The translations under genes and the position numbers were made by a program. Source: M50B103 sp041667565 (lineage in GTDB: Bacteria > Fidelibacterota > Fidelibacteria > Fidelibacterales > Fidelibacteraceae). From it: a DNA stretch of 45,415 nucleotides. The stretch's first letter is position 1. Every line of letters starts with the position of its first letter. Below are positions 1 to 7,678 of this stretch, piece after piece. Below the pieces are notes generated by a model. The model worked only from the letters and a program-made list of their open reading frames with translations, had not been told where the DNA came from and did no database searches. The stretch spans positions 1 through 45,415 of the forward strand of contig CAZNFT010000010.1 in assembly GCA_964572745.1 (NCBI GenBank), given 5' to 3'.

Positions 1-75
1 CTTACCTTCTCACCTTTCACCTTCTTACCTTCTTACCTTCTTACCTACTTACCTTCTTATCTTCTCACCTTCTGG
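1..75. repeat. CTTCTTAC octamer microsatellite
   Basis: From about position 21 the sequence runs as consecutive 8-bp units close to CTTCTTAC (CTTCTTAC three times, then CTACTTAC, CTTCTTAT, CTTCTCAC), with degenerate 7-8 bp units before them. The array probably continues upstream of the window. It overlaps the 3' end of the neighbouring minus-strand gene and supplies its stop codon and last residues. Confidence 0.85.
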
Positions 76-728
76 CCTTTCGTGAGCTTCAATTGCATAA
101 TTTTCTTATAAATCCTCACATTCAGCATGGCGCCGGTAATTCCCGTATGAAATTCAGGGACATGAGGTTCATCTTTTATCTGATAATATTCCATAAAATC
201 ATCAGCTTGAGGATCGGTGTAACCCATTCCCCAAAGCATAGAAGGAATATCTAAAACAAAATAGTGATACATCTCTCGCCAAGAGTGATCGGTCTGGCGA
301 AAAAGATGATCTAAAAAAGCCGAATCAAAATGAGAGTTATAGGCGAGCATTAAAACCTGTTTATCACCGCAAACACGCTTATGAAAAGAAAGAATTGAAT
401 CAACGGCTTTATCTACAGAAAAGGCAGAGCGCGCTCTCCATTTTTCGGCATTAAAAGCATTACAGGCATAGGCGCCTTCTTGTAAACGCTCGGGATGCTC
501 CGGTTGAATTAATAAAAAGAGACTATCGATAATATTCCCCATAACATCGGTAACAACCAAGCCTATATCTATCATTTCGTGATAGCCCGGGATCAATCCA
601 GTGGTTTCAACATCAACATGTGCTAACAATCTTTCATCATTTTCAAGATCAAAAACCGGCATCAGATCCTGCTTTTTCGAACATGAAAACAATAATACTA
701 AGATCGATAAGAGGAATATTTTTTTCAC
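57..728 (-). CDS. Lipoprotein with DEDD (DnaQ/RNase T-like) exonuclease fold
   Basis: 223 aa from a GTG start preceded by GGTGA; no better in-frame ATG exists. The N-terminus is a lipoprotein signal with lipobox LFSC (Cys16), so the mature protein should be membrane-anchored outside the cytoplasm. Residues 34-210 resemble the DnaQ/RNase T 3'-5' exonuclease fold: motif I is HVDVETTG (Asp39, Glu41), motif II is YNSHFD (Asp135), and motif III carries His194 in HTGITGA. The family Asp five residues after that His is Gly199 here, so one metal ligand appears to be missing. The last residues (KGQKVRR) come from an octamer repeat array. The gene stands alone. An exported exonuclease fold is unusual; the activity and substrate are unknown, and the domain could be non-catalytic. 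Confidence 0.75.
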   Translation of the reverse strand: MKKIFLLSILVLLFSCSKKQDLMPVFDLENDERLLAHVDVETTGLIPGYHEMIDIGLVVTDVMGNIIDSLFLLIQPEHPERLQEGAYACNAFNAEKWRARSAFSVDKAVDSILSFHKRVCGDKQVLMLAYNSHFDSAFLDHLFRQTDHSWREMYHYFVLDIPSMLWGMGYTDPQADDFMEYYQIKDEPHVPEFHTGITGAMLNVRIYKKIMQLKLTKGQKVRR

Positions 729-1028
729 ATTATCACCAAATTAAATAGTTAAAAGCATAGTATTTATTGAAATACTTGAAAAAATAATAAGAGGTCTTTA
801 TTATTCAAAGATTTAGTTTAGAAATATTAATAATGAGCAGAAATTAGTCAGAAAGATAAGGGATGTGATTCCCCGGCTCCTAGCATTGTGTTTGTACACT
901 CTTAAACTCCTAACTTTAACAACCATCAACTATCAACATTATTTTCATTGAGTCAATTAATCTTTAATATTTAAAAAAACACCTTTAAAAACTCTAGCAT
1001 AAGTCGGGTCAAAATTATGTATCCGTCA
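729..1028. other. Intergenic region, no gene seen
   Basis: AT-rich spacer between divergently oriented genes. It contains one short heptamer repeat (listed separately). I see no open frame with a start and ribosome site, no tRNA-like fold and no clear terminator. Confidence 0.6.
921..937. repeat. AACTATC heptamer repeat, copy 1
   Basis: AACCATCAACTATCAAC is 2.4 units of a 7-bp word. The identical 17-mer occurs at 15624-15640, again between genes, so it is a dispersed repeat rather than chance local structure. Confidence 0.7.
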
Positions 1029-1057
1029 TTGTCTCAAATTATGAGCTTTTAGATAAT
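1029..1057 (+). promoter_or_regulatory. Promoter for msrC
   Basis: TTGTCT (1029-1034), a 17-bp spacer, then GATAAT (1052-1057). Transcription would begin near 1064 and leave a leader of about 33 nt to the ATG at 1097. Prediction by eye only. Confidence 0.5.
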
Positions 1058-1096
1058 TATCTTTGATATTCATTGGCAGTATATTTACCTTTACTC

Positions 1097-1543
1097 ATGA
1101 AAAAGAAACTCTATCAGGAGCTTTTCTCCGAGATCAAAGCTCTTATAAAAGATGTTGATACTCCCATCAGCAATTATGCTAATGTTGCCGCTGCGATTTA
1201 CAATACACTTCCTGATATCAATTGGGCGGGCTTCTATTTCTCGAAAAATAACAACCTGATTCTTGGTCCTTTTCAGGGAAAACCTGCTTGTGTCAAGATT
1301 CCATTTGGGAGAGGAGTTTGCGGAACAGCCATAAATAATTCATCCACTCTGATCGTTGATGATGTTCATGTTTTTCCCGGACATATTGCCTGTGACCCTT
1401 CTTCGCGTTCTGAAATTGTGATCCCAATGATCAAGGATAAGGTAAAAATCGGTGTTCTAGACATTGACAGTCCCAAAAAAGATCGCTTTGATAAGATAGA
1501 TCAAGAATTTTTTGAAAAAATTGTTGCTCTCTTGATTAATTAA
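1097..1543 (+). CDS. msrC: Free methionine-(R)-sulfoxide reductase (GAF domain)
   Basis: 148 aa, one GAF domain. The fRMsr family reduces free L-methionine-(R)-sulfoxide in the cytosol using thioredoxin-type electrons. The three redox cysteines are present as Cys65 (KPAC), Cys75 (GRGVCGT) and Cys99 (GHIACD). Their spacing of 10 and 24 residues equals Cys84/94/118 of the E. coli enzyme, and the SEIVIP segment follows. I start at ATG 1097 rather than an upstream TTG at 1073, because the family begins near this Met and the predicted promoter leaves only about 9 nt before 1073. No strong ribosome site is visible. Monocistronic; it implies exposure to oxidants even if the organism is anaerobic. 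Confidence 0.93.
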   Translation: MKKKLYQELFSEIKALIKDVDTPISNYANVAAAIYNTLPDINWAGFYFSKNNNLILGPFQGKPACVKIPFGRGVCGTAINNSSTLIVDDVHVFPGHIACDPSSRSEIVIPMIKDKVKIGVLDIDSPKKDRFDKIDQEFFEKIVALLIN

Positions 1544-1604
1544 GTGCATAATAAAACAAATACTGAATTATTCTTTTACTTATAAAATATTTTAGTGATT
1601 TTTC

Positions 1605-1633
1605 TTGCTTAAACACTCTTCATAGTCTATATT
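1605..1633 (+). promoter_or_regulatory. Promoter for the sigma-sigma-rpsU operon
   Basis: TTGCTT (1605-1610), exactly 17 bp, then TATATT (1628-1633). The start site would be near 1640, about 30 nt before the first sigma gene, whose AAAGGAG ribosome site lies just before ATG 1672. Confidence 0.55.
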
Positions 1634-1671
1634 ATTTAGCTTTTACCATTTAGTTTTCCAAAGGAGATAAG

Positions 1672-2601
1672 ATGGCTGCAGTAGAAAAAAAAACAACACC
1701 AAAAGCAACTACTAAAAAGACACCAGTAAAAGTCAATAGTGAGGCGGCGGCTCGTAAAAAACGTAATAGTTCCGAAGCAAATCGCGCCCTTAGTCGCTAT
1801 CTGGATGAGATCGGTAATTTTGAACCTCTAAAACCAGAGGAAGAGATCGATCTTGCGCGTCGAACAAAACAAGGTGATCGTAGAGCTTTAAAAAAGCTTT
1901 GTGAAGCTAATCTGCGTTTTGTTGTTTCAGTTGCAAAGGATTATCAGGGACAAGGTTTACCTTTAACTGATCTTATCAATGAAGGTAATCTGGGCTTGAT
2001 CAAAGCTGCTGAAAGATTTGATGAAACCCGTGGTTTCAAATTCATTTCTTATGCTGTTTGGTGGATCAGGCAATCCATCTTACAAGCTTTAGCTGAACAC
2101 AGTCGAATTGTTCGACTTCCCCTTAACAGAGTTGGTACTATCTCTAAGATTACCCGTGCTGCTGAGGAACTCGAAGGTGAGCAAGAGAGAACTCCCAACG
2201 AAGAAGAATTGGCCAGCAAGTTAGGTATTAAGACTAAAGAAGTCTCAGATGCTGTCCGTATCTCTCGTCGCCACCATTCCTTAGATGCTCCTTTCCGCGA
2301 TGGTGAAAAAAACTCTCTGATCGATATTATTGAAGATGGCGGACAAAAAGCTCCTGATCGTGGCTTATTAGATGAATCACTTGAAGCTCAGATCGGATCA
2401 GCTCTGGATACATTAAAAGACCGTGAACGCGAAGTAATAAAAATGTATTTTGGTATTGACCGTGAATACGCTTTAACTCTTAATGAGATAGGTGAAGAAT
2501 TCAATCTTACTCGTGAACGTGTTCGTCAAATCAAAGAAAAGGCTATTCGTCGCTTACGTCATAAATCGCGTAGCACCCAATTAAGACCATATTTGGGATA
2601 A
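1672..2601 (+). CDS. rpoD: Primary-type sigma-70 factor (RpoD/SigA-like)
   Basis: 309 aa with a strong AAAGGAGATAAG ribosome site. A Lys/Ala/Thr-rich tail (1-35) is followed by region 1.2 (about 37-70), region 2 (75-148, containing NEGNLGLIKA and YAVWWIRQSI), region 3 (150-230) and region 4 (245-305) with the -35-reading helix-turn-helix (LNEIGEEFNLTRERVRQIK). There is no region 1.1 and no long non-conserved insert, as in the short primary sigmas of many FCB bacteria. It directs core RNA polymerase to TTGACA/TATAAT-type promoters, which matches the promoters I can read here. It is first in an operon with a close paralogue and rpsU. A group 2 (RpoS-like) role cannot be excluded from one window. 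Confidence 0.93.
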   Translation: MAAVEKKTTPKATTKKTPVKVNSEAAARKKRNSSEANRALSRYLDEIGNFEPLKPEEEIDLARRTKQGDRRALKKLCEANLRFVVSVAKDYQGQGLPLTDLINEGNLGLIKAAERFDETRGFKFISYAVWWIRQSILQALAEHSRIVRLPLNRVGTISKITRAAEELEGEQERTPNEEELASKLGIKTKEVSDAVRISRRHHSLDAPFRDGEKNSLIDIIEDGGQKAPDRGLLDESLEAQIGSALDTLKDREREVIKMYFGIDREYALTLNEIGEEFNLTRERVRQIKEKAIRRLRHKSRSTQLRPYLG

Positions 2602-2619
2602 ATTAATAACATTTTAAGT

Positions 2620-2633
2620 TGGTGAAACACTTG
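2620..2633 (+). promoter_or_regulatory. Start region of sigma 2, copied from rpsU
   Basis: TGGTGAAACACTTG ends in the TTG start codon of the second sigma gene. The same 14 nt precede and include the TTG start of rpsU at 3517-3530. The purine-rich part just upstream is weaker here (AAGTTGGT) than at rpsU (AAAGGTGGT), suggesting lower translation of sigma 2. Confidence 0.6.
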
Positions 2634-3497
2634 ATAAAAATCGGACCTCGTAAAATACATAGTACATCACAAGACAATCGTTCTCTGAGTCTCTATCTTC
2701 ATGAAATCAGCAATTTTCAGCCTCTAAAACCAGAGGAAGAAATTGAGCTGGCTCCCAAAATAAGACAAGGCGATCGCAGAGCTTTAAATAAGCTTTGTAA
2801 AGCCAATCTACGCTTTGTTGTCTCGGTTGCAAAAGATTATCAGGGTCAAGGTTTACCTCTACCGGATTTAATCAATGCCGGTAATTTAGGCTTGATCAAA
2901 GCTGCCGAAAGATTTGATGAAACTCGTGGTTTTAAATTTATTTCTTATGCTGTTTGGTGGATACGCCAATCTATTTTACAAAGCTTAGCTGAACAAAGTA
3001 GAATGGTTAGAATCCCTATTAACAGAGTTAGTACTATTTCTAAGATAAGGCAAGCCGCTGATAAATTTCAATCCGAGAAACAAAGAACGCCTAATGACGA
3101 AGAAATTGCTAAAACTACAGGAGTTAAGGTCAAAGAAGTCTCAGAAGCTTTTCGCATTTCTCGCCCTACTTATTCTTTAGATGCTCCTTTTCGTGAAGGT
3201 GAAACAAACTCTTTAATTGACACTATTGAAGATGATAAACAAAATACACCAGATGCTTTTTTATTGGATGAATCACTTAAAGAACAGATAAATTCAGTTC
3301 TTGATACGCTAACTGACCGTGAACGTGACGTTATAAAAATGTATTTTGGTATAGACCGTGAATACGCTTTAACTCTCAACGAGATCGGCGATAAATTAAA
3401 TCTTACTCGCGAACGTATTCGTCAGATAAAAGAAAAAGCTATTAAGCGCTTAGCTCATAAATCGCGTAGCGAATTATTAAGATCTTATTTAGGATAA
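2631..3497 (+). CDS. Second primary-type sigma factor, tandem paralogue
   Basis: 288 aa from TTG 2631. I prefer this start to TTG 2619 or GTG 2622 because the spacing matches that of rpsU. It aligns with the upstream sigma along its whole length but lacks the Lys-rich N-terminal tail. The -10-reading segment (YAVWWIRQSI) is identical and the -35 helix differs conservatively (TRERIRQI versus TRERVRQI), so promoter preference is probably shared. Differences lie in region 2 (NAGNLGL for NEGNLGL), region 1.2 (ELAPKIRQG for DLARRTKQG) and region 3. All sigma regions are intact and the frame is open, so it is not an obvious pseudogene. It could be an alternative sigma with altered core affinity or regulation. 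Confidence 0.88.
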   Translation: MIKIGPRKIHSTSQDNRSLSLYLHEISNFQPLKPEEEIELAPKIRQGDRRALNKLCKANLRFVVSVAKDYQGQGLPLPDLINAGNLGLIKAAERFDETRGFKFISYAVWWIRQSILQSLAEQSRMVRIPINRVSTISKIRQAADKFQSEKQRTPNDEEIAKTTGVKVKEVSEAFRISRPTYSLDAPFREGETNSLIDTIEDDKQNTPDAFLLDESLKEQINSVLDTLTDRERDVIKMYFGIDREYALTLNEIGDKLNLTRERIRQIKEKAIKRLAHKSRSELLRSYLG

Positions 3498-3511
3498 CAT
3501 ACAAACCATTG

Positions 3512-3530
3512 AAAGGTGGTGAAACACTTG
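3512..3530 (+). promoter_or_regulatory. Ribosome binding site and TTG start of rpsU
   Basis: AAAGGTGGT (3512-3520) matches the anti-SD complement AAAGGAGGT at 8 of 9 positions and lies 7 nt before TTG 3528. This decides the rpsU start against the GTG codons at 3516 and 3519, which overlap the ribosome site itself. Confidence 0.75.
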
Positions 3531-3725
3531 GTACAAGTCACAGTTCATAAAGATGAACCCTTAGAAAGAGCTCTACGACGCTTCAAGAAGAAATTCGAAA
3601 AAGCCGGCATTATGAAAGATATCAATAAGAATTCTTATTATATCAAACCTAGCCAGGATCAAAGAATCCGTAAAGCTAAAGCCGAACGTAGACTCAAAAG
3701 ACTTGCCCGTATTGCCAACAGATAA
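3528..3725 (+). CDS. rpsU: Small ribosomal subunit protein bS21
   Basis: 65 aa, a normal bS21 length. The N-terminus (MVQVTVHKDEPLERALRRFK) has the family pattern of a short strand, then EP..ALRRFK, and the C-terminus is a basic helix rich in Arg and Lys (RKAKAERRLKRL). bS21 sits by the anti-Shine-Dalgarno end of 16S rRNA and acts in initiation. It is the last gene of the sigma operon and is followed by a good terminator. In E. coli rpsU and rpoD flank dnaG; here sigma genes precede rpsU directly and no dnaG is present. Confidence 0.95.
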   Translation: MVQVTVHKDEPLERALRRFKKKFEKAGIMKDINKNSYYIKPSQDQRIRKAKAERRLKRLARIANR

Positions 3726-3751
3726 TCTCTGTTTGCAATTATGTGTAAATT

Positions 3752-3777
3752 ACCCGATCCTTGATCGGGTTTTTTTA
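3752..3777 (+). terminator. Rho-independent terminator after rpsU
   Basis: Perfect 8-bp stem ACCCGATC/GATCGGGT with a CTT loop, followed by a run of seven T. Confidence 0.92.
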
Positions 3778-3960
3778 TTTTATTGATAAAATTGCCCTCT
3801 AAAAATGAGTACAGCTTCTATATCATTTCATGCTACAATATCTTTTAAGATCTTCAGACTTCTGCCTCAACTGAGGGATTTGCTCAGGCGGAAAGTAGCG
3901 TGGCTAACTAGTTTATGCCTTGGCAAAGTTACTTCTAAAACTTAGCCTTACACTTAAGGC
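3778..3960. other. Intergenic region between convergent genes
   Basis: About 180 bp with no supported gene. It holds an imperfect stem of TCTGCCT (3861-3867) with AGGCGGA (3886-3892, one G-T wobble), which competes with a CTGAG/CTCAG pairing inside it. This could be part of a dispersed intergenic repeat, but I see no second copy in the window. Confidence 0.4.
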
Positions 3961-3962
3961 AT

Positions 3963-3991
3963 AAAAAAATGCCTCGGATCATCGAGGCATT
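3963..3991 (-). terminator. Terminator of the gapA-GH57 transcript
   Basis: Perfect 9-bp stem AATGCCTCG/CGAGGCATT with a 6-nt loop. On the minus strand it is followed by a seven-T run (A run 3963-3969 on the plus strand), about 60 bp beyond the GH57 stop. Confidence 0.88.
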
Positions 3992-4047
3992 TCTGTTATT
4001 CTAATCGGAGTGCTAAGAAAAATTCACTTCTTACTCCGCAATTTTTA

Positions 4048-5997
4048 CTAGTCACTCGCCACGTTTATTTCTACAGACAGTGTAATCTCTTTCACTTCTC
4101 GCGGTTCAAGAAATACTTTCCAAAAATAATTCAAAACAACATTCTGAAAAATATTTTCTATTCCATTGGGTTGTAAAACAGGAATAATATTTGGATAAGT
4201 CATCACACGAGCAGCTTCTTTGCTTGTGATCTTTATTTTATAGTTATCTGCAGTATTTTTTATTTCAAGCTTATTAACACTTTCGATATCCGAAACATAT
4301 TCCATGGTCTTATTTTTCAATTCTTCTGGAGCTGTATAGAAACGTTTTTCCCACTCACCACCATTTACGGAAAGATTGAATTGAGGGCCAAATAGAAAGT
4401 CTATAGGTGCAATGCCGTTATTCTTGATACGATAACATACATCAAAACCATTCTCTGAAAATTTGATGGATTTACATAAATGTGCCCGTTGCCAATTGAT
4501 CCAACCATTCCTGGAAAATTTTACACAATTGGCATTCACTGTATTTTTGACTTCTACAGCTTCGTTTAAAAAATCACTGGCTTCTTCGGCTTTTTGTTCG
4601 CGGACCATATCAACCGTGATATCTTTATCATAATAACGTTCGATCAGTGAATATCGCGGATGTTTATCATAAATTGGCTTAATATCCATATCTTCATGAA
4701 ATAATTCAGGGTAGCATGCAATATTATTGCAGAGATTAACTGCAGCAGGTTTAAAATCCAGCTCTTCAAGGCCACCCATAATACTGGAATCGAAAACTGC
4801 TTTTAAATTTTTAGTCGTTATAATCACATCATCATAACCGTCGCGATTGATATCTGTAACATTTTGATAAACCTGACCGGAAAGATTATAGAGATGTTTA
4901 TCGACAGCTGATTCAGCTTTAATAAGATTTGACCAACTGGCATTTCTTAAATGAGGTAAATAAATACCTCCATGAATTCCATGCCAATAAGCATCGTGAG
5001 AAGTCCCCGCCCAAAATTGTTTGCGAATGTTACGAATATTTTTCTTAACTTTATCTGTGCACTCCAAAGCTTCTATCTTTCTGGATATATGGCACATACG
5101 CTTATGCATCCAGTTAGCTTCGGGATATTTCATTAAAAACGAACGCCAACCTTTTCCAAAACCGTTCATTGACGATACCCACTTATCCATTTCGGGATAT
5201 GCACCCTCAGTCGGATAAACTAAAGCAAGTGGCATATAATTATTCCAGTATTTCTGGAATGTTAGAGTCTCGATCTTATCCTGATTTTCTGTCAATAATT
5301 GAAAAAATCTATCCAGCCAATCTAAGTAAGACTCAGAATTTGGATAGACACCAAATTTTTCGCCATTTTCCATAAAAACGAGAACATCTTGCTTATTATA
5401 ACTTACTTGTGAAAGGATATAATCAATGACCTTTTGCGGGTCTTCATAGGGGATCATTTCTCTGAGCTTTTGTGAAATACCAAATATTCCAATTGTTCGT
5501 CCCTCAAATTCGGAATTATAATAGCCTTTAACAGGAAGTTTATTGCTAAGATGGTGCTCATCAATTACCGTATATTTTAAATTGCTTTCGTTGATACTAT
5601 AGGGTAAATCCAATGACCAAACTCTCTCCGGCAACCACATGCCTTCGGGCGCTAAACCAAAAGTATCCCGCAATAAAGAATTTTGCAGTTTTATCTGACC
5701 AATTCTATCCGATTCGGGAAGCAATGTTAGCATAGGTTCATAATAGGCTGAGGACAATAATTCTACCCGATCATGACTTGTCAGGGAATTGATATTCTCA
5801 AGAAATTCAGGCTTATGTTCTATTATCCATTCCAGCAATGAACCACTGTAATGAAGCGAAGAAGAAATAATGGGATATTTTTTAAGTAATTCTAGATATA
5901 CTTTATAGGATTTCTCATATGCATTTTCAAAAACCTCATCAAAATTCCCAACGGGTTGATGGTTATGAAGTGCAAAAATAAATTTGATTTTAGCCAT
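4048..5997 (-). CDS. GH57 4-alpha-glucanotransferase/alpha-amylase family protein
   Basis: 649 aa, close to the roughly 650-660 aa of archaeal GH57 4-alpha-glucanotransferases, with the same order: catalytic barrel (about 1-280), helical DUF1925-like part (about 290-370, DAYWHGIHGGIYLPHLR) and C-terminal beta domain. Motif 1 is HNHQP (11-15) and the nucleophile is Glu124 in WLPERVW. The motif that reads DDGEKFG in Thermococcus/Pyrococcus enzymes is ENGEKFG here (210-216). By my remembered alignment the acid/base Asp214 of the T. litoralis enzyme therefore becomes Asn211. Presumed role is cytoplasmic maltodextrin or glycogen remodelling. The start fits the family although no ribosome site precedes it; it follows gapA by 60 bp and is probably co-transcribed. 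Activity is uncertain. Confidence 0.9.
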   Translation of the reverse strand: MAKIKFIFALHNHQPVGNFDEVFENAYEKSYKVYLELLKKYPIISSSLHYSGSLLEWIIEHKPEFLENINSLTSHDRVELLSSAYYEPMLTLLPESDRIGQIKLQNSLLRDTFGLAPEGMWLPERVWSLDLPYSINESNLKYTVIDEHHLSNKLPVKGYYNSEFEGRTIGIFGISQKLREMIPYEDPQKVIDYILSQVSYNKQDVLVFMENGEKFGVYPNSESYLDWLDRFFQLLTENQDKIETLTFQKYWNNYMPLALVYPTEGAYPEMDKWVSSMNGFGKGWRSFLMKYPEANWMHKRMCHISRKIEALECTDKVKKNIRNIRKQFWAGTSHDAYWHGIHGGIYLPHLRNASWSNLIKAESAVDKHLYNLSGQVYQNVTDINRDGYDDVIITTKNLKAVFDSSIMGGLEELDFKPAAVNLCNNIACYPELFHEDMDIKPIYDKHPRYSLIERYYDKDITVDMVREQKAEEASDFLNEAVEVKNTVNANCVKFSRNGWINWQRAHLCKSIKFSENGFDVCYRIKNNGIAPIDFLFGPQFNLSVNGGEWEKRFYTAPEELKNKTMEYVSDIESVNKLEIKNTADNYKIKITSKEAARVMTYPNIIPVLQPNGIENIFQNVVLNYFWKVFLEPREVKEITLSVEINVASD

Positions 5998-6016
5998 AGC
6001 ATTTTAAAGGGAGAAC

Positions 6017-6042
6017 AAAGACTGCTCAAAAGAGCAGCCTTT
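6017..6042 (-). terminator. Intercistronic hairpin between gapA and GH57
   Basis: CTGCTC/GAGCAG stem with an AAAA loop, extended by AAAG/CTTT across one mismatch. On the minus strand it is followed only by TTTGTTC, so it looks like a partial terminator or mRNA-stabilising hairpin that would lower GH57 expression relative to gapA. Confidence 0.5.
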
Positions 6043-6057
6043 GCATATTTATGACAA

Positions 6058-7053
6058 TTATTTAGCCATTTTTTCAACAAGATCAACAACGCGGACTGAA
6101 TAGCCCCATTCGTTATCGTACCAGCTCAGGATCTTAAGCATATTTCCATCAGCCATAGTCATACCAGCATCAAAAATAGAAGAATGACTGTTACCTACGA
6201 TATCAATAGATACGATAGGATCTTCAGTGTATTCCAAGATACCTTTCAAAGGACCTTCAGCAGCTTTTTTCATGGCTGCATTGACTTCTTCTTTAGTCAC
6301 TGGTTTTTCAAGTTCGACTGTTAAATCGACTACAGAACCATCTGGTGTGGGAACGCGCATTGCCATTCCGTTCAATTTTCCGTTCAATGCCGGAATAACT
6401 TTACCAACAGCAGCGGCAGCACCGGTTGTTGTAGGAATAATTGAAACTGCAGCAGCACGTGCACGACGTAAATCTGAGTGAGGCAGATCAAGAATTTTTT
6501 GATCGTTTGTATAGGCATGAATTGTGGTCATTAAACCTTTAACAATGCCAAATTCGTCGTTTAATACTTTAGCTACAGGAGCTAGGCAGTTTGTTGTACA
6601 AGATGCGTTTGAAACGATCTTGTCAGTATCTTTAAGTTCATCATCATTAACACCAAGAACAATTGTATTATCAATTTGATCTTTAGCGGGAACAGTTAAA
6701 ACAACTTTTTTAGCTCCAGCTTCGATATGTTTGTTGATTAAAGCTTTTTTACGGAAAACACCCGTAGCTTCTACAACAACATCAACTTCCAATTCTCCCC
6801 ATGGAAGAGTTGCGGGATCTTTTTCAGCAAAGATCTGAATTTCTTTACCATTCACAACGATAGATTTTTCTTTTGCTGTGACATCACCATCAAATTTTTT
6901 ATGGACAGAATCATATTTTAGCAAATGAGCTAAGGTTTTTGCATCGGTAAGATCGTTAATTGCTACAACCTCCATACCATCACGATTCTGTATTTCACGG
7001 AATACCAGACGGCCAATTCTTCCAAACCCATTAATAGCTACACGTACGCTCAT
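6058..7053 (-). CDS. gapA: Glyceraldehyde-3-phosphate dehydrogenase
   Basis: 331 aa of normal type I GAPDH length. The NAD site is INGFGRIGR (7-15) with Asp34 (AIND), which indicates NAD preference. The catalytic Cys152 lies in SNASCTTNCLAP and its partner His179 in TTIHAYTNDQ; the C-terminus has SWYDNEWGYS. The start at 7053 is chosen because AAAAGGAGAG lies just upstream and MSVRVAINGFG is the usual N-terminus; an upstream Met at 7083 would add a Lys-rich leader. It catalyses the phosphorylating oxidation of glyceraldehyde-3-phosphate in glycolysis or gluconeogenesis. It is followed by the GH57 gene, giving a small carbohydrate transcript. Confidence 0.97.
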   Translation of the reverse strand: MSVRVAINGFGRIGRLVFREIQNRDGMEVVAINDLTDAKTLAHLLKYDSVHKKFDGDVTAKEKSIVVNGKEIQIFAEKDPATLPWGELEVDVVVEATGVFRKKALINKHIEAGAKKVVLTVPAKDQIDNTIVLGVNDDELKDTDKIVSNASCTTNCLAPVAKVLNDEFGIVKGLMTTIHAYTNDQKILDLPHSDLRRARAAAVSIIPTTTGAAAAVGKVIPALNGKLNGMAMRVPTPDGSVVDLTVELEKPVTKEEVNAAMKKAAEGPLKGILEYTEDPIVSIDIVGNSHSSIFDAGMTMADGNMLKILSWYDNEWGYSVRVVDLVEKMAK

Positions 7054-7162
7054 TAAACTCTCCTTTTTTTGTTTGTTTTTCAAGTGTCATGAAATATAAA
7101 ATAATTCACCTCATTTAGCTACTATTTTCTTTCAAGATTTCCAAGTCCTTTCTGCTAATATC

Positions 7163-7168
7163 TATAAT
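7163..7168 (+). promoter_or_regulatory. Possible -10 element for the 7.2-10.5 kb operon
   Basis: A perfect TATAAT in the divergent spacer between gapA and the next plus-strand gene. The matching -35 is poor (TTTCCA at 7138, 19-bp spacer), so this is weak support. Confidence 0.3.
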
Positions 7169-7276
7169 AATTATTAAGCTGAAAAATTATCTAAAACACA
7201 GCTTACTATGAATTTAGCTCTGCCATCATTTCATTCTTTCTGCTTGCTAAATGCAAATTTTTTCATAAATTTCAGG

Positions 7277-7678
7277 ATGAAAACTTTAGAGCTAAAACTT
7301 GACCATTTTCACTTTTCCGGAAGTCTGGATCCCGATATTCTCATGGTCAAAAAGCTCGACTTTGATCTCGAAAAAACATCTGAAACAATTTTTCTGACTG
7401 TAAAAGCGCCCATCTTGAATAAGCTAAAAATTGAAGTCGATTTCATTGCTTTCAGGAACAATGTTCTTAGCATGAACATTCTTTCTGATAGGAAGATCGC
7501 TGAAATGCTTTTTGGATTCTTACGACGCTTTTTAAAAGATCTATCATACCTCGATCTTGATTACCCGACTCTTAAAGTAAGAACAGATCTTATGATGAAA
7601 GAACTTAACCCAAATATTAGAATCAAGAATATTGATGTTAATAAGAACATATACATTCTAGACCTGGAGTTAGATTGA
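7277..7678 (+). CDS. Protein of unknown function
   Basis: 133 aa from ATG 7277. An upstream ATG at 7208 would add a 23-residue hydrophobic stretch that does not look like a proper signal peptide. Neither start has a convincing ribosome site. I do not recognise a family. The protein alternates short beta-type segments (LELKLDHFHFSGSL, FLTVKAPIL) with a basic helix (LFGFLRRFLKD) and ends in an acidic strand. It has no Cys and no transmembrane segment after the chosen start. Its TGA overlaps the TTG start of the next gene, so it heads an operon with an exported nuclease-fold lipoprotein, a Nif3-like protein and a glycosyltransferase. Confidence 0.6.
   Translation: MKTLELKLDHFHFSGSLDPDILMVKKLDFDLEKTSETIFLTVKAPILNKLKIEVDFIAFRNNVLSMNILSDRKIAEMLFGFLRRFLKDLSYLDLDYPTLKVRTDLMMKELNPNIRIKNIDVNKNIYILDLELD

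Noticed and set aside
2631..3497. Second sigma gene as a pseudogene
   Set aside because: All sigma regions are intact, the frame is open and it has a plausible start; nothing indicates decay.
1672..3725. Classical rpsU-dnaG-rpoD macromolecular synthesis operon
   Set aside because: Gene order is reversed and no primase gene is present.
3861..3892. tRNA-like fold near the rpsU terminator
   Set aside because: No TTCGA loop, anticodon arm or acceptor stem can be drawn; only a short imperfect hairpin is present.
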